From: Sphingomonas lenta
Lineage (GTDB): Bacteria; Pseudomonadota; Alphaproteobacteria; Sphingomonadales; Sphingomonadaceae
Direction of reading: 5' to 3'
NCBI RefSeq assembly: GCF_002288825.1
Contig: NZ_NSLI01000004.1
Span: 246,501-310,500 of the forward strand
Length of the DNA stretch: 64,000 nucleotides
Under the pieces are notes generated by a model that saw only the letters and a list, made by a program, of their open reading frames with translations, did no database searches and was not told where the DNA came from. This document shows positions 61,375-64,000 of this stretch, in pieces. Within the stretch, counting starts at the first letter, position 1; each line of letters opens with the position of its first letter. Position numbers and translations under genes: made by a program.

Positions 61375-62382
61375 CTAGTACGCCCTCGCCACCGCGAACT
61401 CGACCGCCTCGACCATCGCGTCCTTCGCCCGCCCGCTCGCGAAGCCGGCGATCGCGTCGATCGCGCGCTGGCCGTAGTGGCGGGCGCGCGCGAGCGTGTC
61501 GTCCACCGCGCGGGTGCGGCGGACCAGCTCGACGGCGTGCGCGAAGTCCTCGTCGGACACGCGGCGGCCCTCCACGGCGTCCTTCCAGAACTTGCGGTCC
61601 TCGGGCCCGCCGCGCGCGTGCGCCAGGATGACGGGCAGCGTCATCTTGCCCTCGCGGAAGTCGTCGCCCGCGTCCTTGCCCATCACGCCCGCGTCCGAGA
61701 CATAGTCGATTGCGTCGTCCACCAGCTGGAACGCGATGCCGAGGTTGCGGCCGTAGCTGTCGAGCGCCTGCTCCTCCGCTTCCGGCCGCTCGGCGACGAC
61801 CGCGGCGATGCGGCAGGCGGCCGCGAAAAGGGCCGCGGTCTTGGCGCCGATGATGTCGAGATAGCGGTCCTCGCCCAGGTCGATGCGACGCGCGGCGGTG
61901 AGCTGGTTCACCTCGCCCTCCGCGATCACGGCGGACGCGTTGGAGAGGATCTTCAAGACCTTGAGGCTGCCGTCCTCCACCATCAGTTCGAACGAGCGGC
62001 TGAACAGGAAATCGCCCACCAGCACGCTCGCCGGGTTGCCCCAGATGATGTTGGCGGTGCGACGCCCGCGCCGGAGGTCCGACCCGTCGACCACGTCGTC
62101 GTGGAGCAGCGTCGCGGTGTGGATGAACTCGACCGCGGCGGCGAGCCGGTGGTGGCGCGTCCCCGTGTAACCGATCAGCCGGGCGCTCGCGAGGGTGAGC
62201 ATCGGCCGCATCCGCTTGCCGCCGCCCGCGATCAGGTGGCCGGCGAGCTCGGGGATGAGCGGGATCTCCGACTGCATCCGGTCGAGGATGACGGCGTTCA
62301 CCGCGTTCATGTCGCCCTGGACGAGCGAGACCATCGGGTCGAGCGAGGGACTCCCCGAGCGAAGGCGGTGGACGGTTGCCAT
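61375..62382 (-). CDS. ispB: long-chain polyprenyl diphosphate synthase (octa/decaprenyl type)
   Basis: A 335-residue trans-prenyltransferase that makes the ubiquinone side chain. The two Asp-rich motifs are LLHDDVVDGSDLRRGRRTAN (Asp95, Asp96, Asp99) and GIAFQLVDDAIDYVSD (222-226). GGGKRMRPMLTLASA is the N-terminal signature for IPP binding. The residue positions before the first motif (FIHTATL) lack large aromatics, consistent with a long product. Chain length cannot be set from sequence alone. Confidence 0.94.
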   Translation of the reverse strand: MATVHRLRSGSPSLDPMVSLVQGDMNAVNAVILDRMQSEIPLIPELAGHLIAGGGKRMRPMLTLASARLIGYTGTRHHRLAAAVEFIHTATLLHDDVVDGSDLRRGRRTANIIWGNPASVLVGDFLFSRSFELMVEDGSLKVLKILSNASAVIAEGEVNQLTAARRIDLGEDRYLDIIGAKTAALFAAACRIAAVVAERPEAEEQALDSYGRNLGIAFQLVDDAIDYVSDAGVMGKDAGDDFREGKMTLPVILAHARGGPEDRKFWKDAVEGRRVSDEDFAHAVELVRRTRAVDDTLARARHYGQRAIDAIAGFASGRAKDAMVEAVEFAVARAY

Positions 62383-62479
62383 ATAGCGCCGGCGATGTGG
62401 CCGTTGCGTCCGTGGAACGCAAGTCTTGGCAAGGGTGGACCGATTGTCCCAGGGTGGAGAGCCAAGGGAGGACCGCGCC

Positions 62480-62761
62480 GTGACGGACGAAACGCTGAGG
62501 GGTTACCGCCGGAGCATCGACAATATCGACGCGGCGCTCGTCCACCTGCTCGCCGAACGGTTTAAGGTGACGCAAGCGGTCGGGCGCTACAAGGCCGAGA
62601 CCGGGCTACCACCCGCCGATCCGGGGCGGGAGGAGGAGCAGATCGCGCGGCTGCGCCGGTTGGCGACCGAGGCGGAGCTGGACCCGGAGTTCTCCGAAAA
62701 GTTCCTGCGGTTCATCATCGACGAAGTTATCAGACACCACCGGGGGATGCGCACGCCCTAA
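62480..62761 (+). CDS. chorismate mutase (AroQ type)
   Basis: A 93-residue monofunctional chorismate mutase that converts chorismate to prephenate, feeding pheA at 24157 and tyrosine synthesis. LRGYRRSIDNIDAALVHLLA, ERFKVTQAVGRYKAETGLPP, then REEEQIARLRRL and FLRFIIDEVIRHHR give the three-helix AroQ pattern with Arg, Lys and Glu active-site positions. The start is GTG at 62480 with GGGAGG upstream. A family A repeat starts on the next base after the stop. Confidence 0.93.
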   Translation: MTDETLRGYRRSIDNIDAALVHLLAERFKVTQAVGRYKAETGLPPADPGREEEQIARLRRLATEAELDPEFSEKFLRFIIDEVIRHHRGMRTP

Positions 62762-62877
62762 CTCCCTCTCCCCTCCGGGGAGAGGGTGCCGAGCGCAGCG
62801 AAGGCGGGAGAGGGGCAGTGTCGAGACGGCGGCGTACTGCCCCTCTCCCCGACCCTCTCCCCGGAGGGGAGAGGGAG
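62762..62877. repeat. family A inverted-repeat element between convergent genes
   Basis: Left arm CTCCCTCTCCCC-TCC-GGGGAGAGGG, GCCGAGCGCAGCGAAGGC, then GGGAGAGGGGCAGTG; right arm ACTGCCCCTCTCCCC and CCCTCTCCCC-GGA-GGGGAGAGGG. It fills the whole space between the chorismate mutase stop (62761) and the DUF885 stop (62879), so it probably ends both transcripts. Confidence 0.9.
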
Positions 62878-62878
62878 T

Positions 62879-64000
62879 TTAGGCCATCCGCTCCGCCACC
62901 AGCCGCTCCATGATCGACAGCGGCATCGCACCGTCCTTCAGCACGGCGTGGAAGCGCTTGATGTCGAACCGGTCGCCCAGCCGCTTCTGCGCCGCCTGTC
63001 GCGCGCGGACCCAGGCCATGTGGCCGACCTTGTAGCTGCACGCCTGGCCGGGCTGCGTGCAGTAGCGCTCCACTTCGCGCTGCGAGCGCGGCTCGGCGAA
63101 GCCGGTGGTCTCGACCAGGTAGCGCGTCGCGCGTGCGCGGTCCCAGCGCTTGGTGTGGATGCCCGTGTCGACCACCAGCCGCGCGGCGCGGAACAGGAAG
63201 CTCTGGAGGTAGCCCGCGCGCTCCAGCGGCGTCTTGTACGCGCCCAGCTCGTCCGCGACCTCCTCGGCGTAGAGCGCCCAGCCTTCGCTGTACGCGCCGA
63301 AGAAGCCGATCTTGCGCAAGGTCGGTATGTCCGCGCTCGTCTGCGCGGTCGAGATCTGGAGGTGATGCCCCGGATCGCCCTCGTGGTACGTCAGCGCCGG
63401 CAGCGTGTATTTCGGCCAGTCGCCCGTATCCTTGAGGTTGATGTAGTAGATCGCCGGGCGCGACCCGTCGAGCGAGGCACGGCGGTAATAGCCGTTCGAC
63501 GCCCCGTCCTGGATCTCGACCGGCACCGCCCTGATCTCGAGCGGCGTCGCCGGGATCTCGGCGAAGACGCGCGGCAGGCGGCCCTTCATGTCGCGCACGC
63601 CCTCGTTCAAAGACGCCAGCAGCTGCGCGCGGCCCTCCGGCGTGTCGGCGTAGAGCTGGTCGGGGCGCTTGTTGAGCTGCGCCAGCCGCTGGCCGACCGA
63701 CCCTTGCGTCAGCCCCTCCGCGCGCAGGATCTTGTCGAGCTCGGCGCTGATCGACGCGACCTGCTCCAGGCCCATCTGATGGACCTGCTCGGGCGTGAAG
63801 TCGGTGGTGGTCGCCTGGGCGAGCGCCACCGCGTAGATCGCGTCGCCTTGCGGCACGCGCCACACGCCGTCGCCCTCTTGGGTCTTGCCCCGCAGCTGCT
63901 GCACGAACGCGATCTGTCGGTCGAGCGCCGGGTAGACGACCGTCTCGACGGTGCGCGTGGCGCGCGGACCCCAGTCGCCCGCCACGTTCTTGGCCTTAGC
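62879..64000 (-). CDS. DUF885 hydrolase, 5' part beyond window edge
   Basis: The C-terminal 373 residues of a DUF885 protein are visible; the frame stays open to the window edge. The metal-binding type motif is TYHEGDPGHHLQISTAQTSA, a HExxPGHxxQ pattern. GAYSEGWALYAEEVADELG and ARLVVDTGIHTKRWDRARAT also mark the family. DUF885 proteins resemble M32-type metallo-carboxypeptidases and are often exported; the N-terminus needed to judge a signal peptide is missing. Substrate unknown. Confidence 0.9.
   Translation of the reverse strand, partial: AKAKNVAGDWGPRATRTVETVVYPALDRQIAFVQQLRGKTQEGDGVWRVPQGDAIYAVALAQATTTDFTPEQVHQMGLEQVASISAELDKILRAEGLTQGSVGQRLAQLNKRPDQLYADTPEGRAQLLASLNEGVRDMKGRLPRVFAEIPATPLEIRAVPVEIQDGASNGYYRRASLDGSRPAIYYINLKDTGDWPKYTLPALTYHEGDPGHHLQISTAQTSADIPTLRKIGFFGAYSEGWALYAEEVADELGAYKTPLERAGYLQSFLFRAARLVVDTGIHTKRWDRARATRYLVETTGFAEPRSQREVERYCTQPGQACSYKVGHMAWVRARQAAQKRLGDRFDIKRFHAVLKDGAMPLSIMERLVAERMA

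Overview
The window reads as chromosomal DNA of a very GC-rich alphaproteobacterium, most likely a Sphingomonas-like member of the Sphingomonadales. The grounds are the gene content and order (DUF721 followed by two DsbA-like genes beside mutY; serC-serA-hisZ-purA; fabI next to aroC; membrane cytochrome c divergent from prephenate dehydratase), the frequent GTG/TTG starts, the many 4-base ATGA/GTGA gene overlaps, and dispersed palindromic repeats of the type common in sphingomonad genomes. No rRNA, tRNA, CRISPR array, prophage or transposase was recognised. Genes are dense on both strands.

Layout. 1-2.8 kb: a truncated DUF4129 gene, a PIN-domain toxin/antitoxin pair and a family 1 glycosidase-like gene. 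2.9-12.9 kb: uvrB, an M20 peptidase, a VOC protein, a methyltransferase, a metallo-beta-lactamase-fold hydrolase, an amidase, a DUF2721 protein, a GNAT-like protein and trmB. 13-20.3 kb: a radical SAM DNA-repair-type gene with a LexA-box-like site at its start, two DsbA-like thiol oxidoreductases with DUF721, mutY, a serine hydrolase and nudC. 20.3-26.9 kb: small enzymes and membrane proteins, a TetR regulator with two palindromic operator candidates, pheA, cytochrome c and a LOG-family gene. 27-34.4 kb: the serine/histidine/purine block (serC with a structured leader, serA, hisZ, purA), interrupted by a DUF559 nuclease cassette. 34.4-46.2 kb: a Thr/Gly-rich secreted protein, aroC, a DUF3052 protein, a VOC protein, fabI, a YihY protein, a DnaJ-type chaperone, an RTX-type protein, pdxH, a CDF transporter and a PhzF protein. 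46.4-64 kb: an N-acyl-D-amino-acid deacylase-like protein, an AI-2E transporter with a second YihY protein, mscL, a LemA/TPM/NUDIX operon, an electron-transport-chain subunit with hrpB, an MHYT histidine kinase, a zinc-type CDF transporter, an Arg/Asp/Tyr-repeat secreted protein, polyprenyl diphosphate synthase, chorismate mutase and a truncated DUF885 hydrolase.

The most unusual signal is the repeat population. Family A is a long inverted-repeat element whose arms end in GGGAGAGGGGCAGTG. Three copies are empty (28946, 55712, 62762). The fourth (30664-31186) carries a DUF559 PD-(D/E)xK nuclease gene between its arms, and the left arm supplies that gene's ribosome binding site and GTG start. 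Family A has also inserted in frame inside hrpB. Family B (six copies) sits between genes. Family C is a 25-base palindrome found once nested inside a family B copy and once inside a dsbA-like coding sequence. The empty and nuclease-carrying forms of family A resemble non-autonomous and autonomous forms of one element. This is an inference from one window and the main claim to test.
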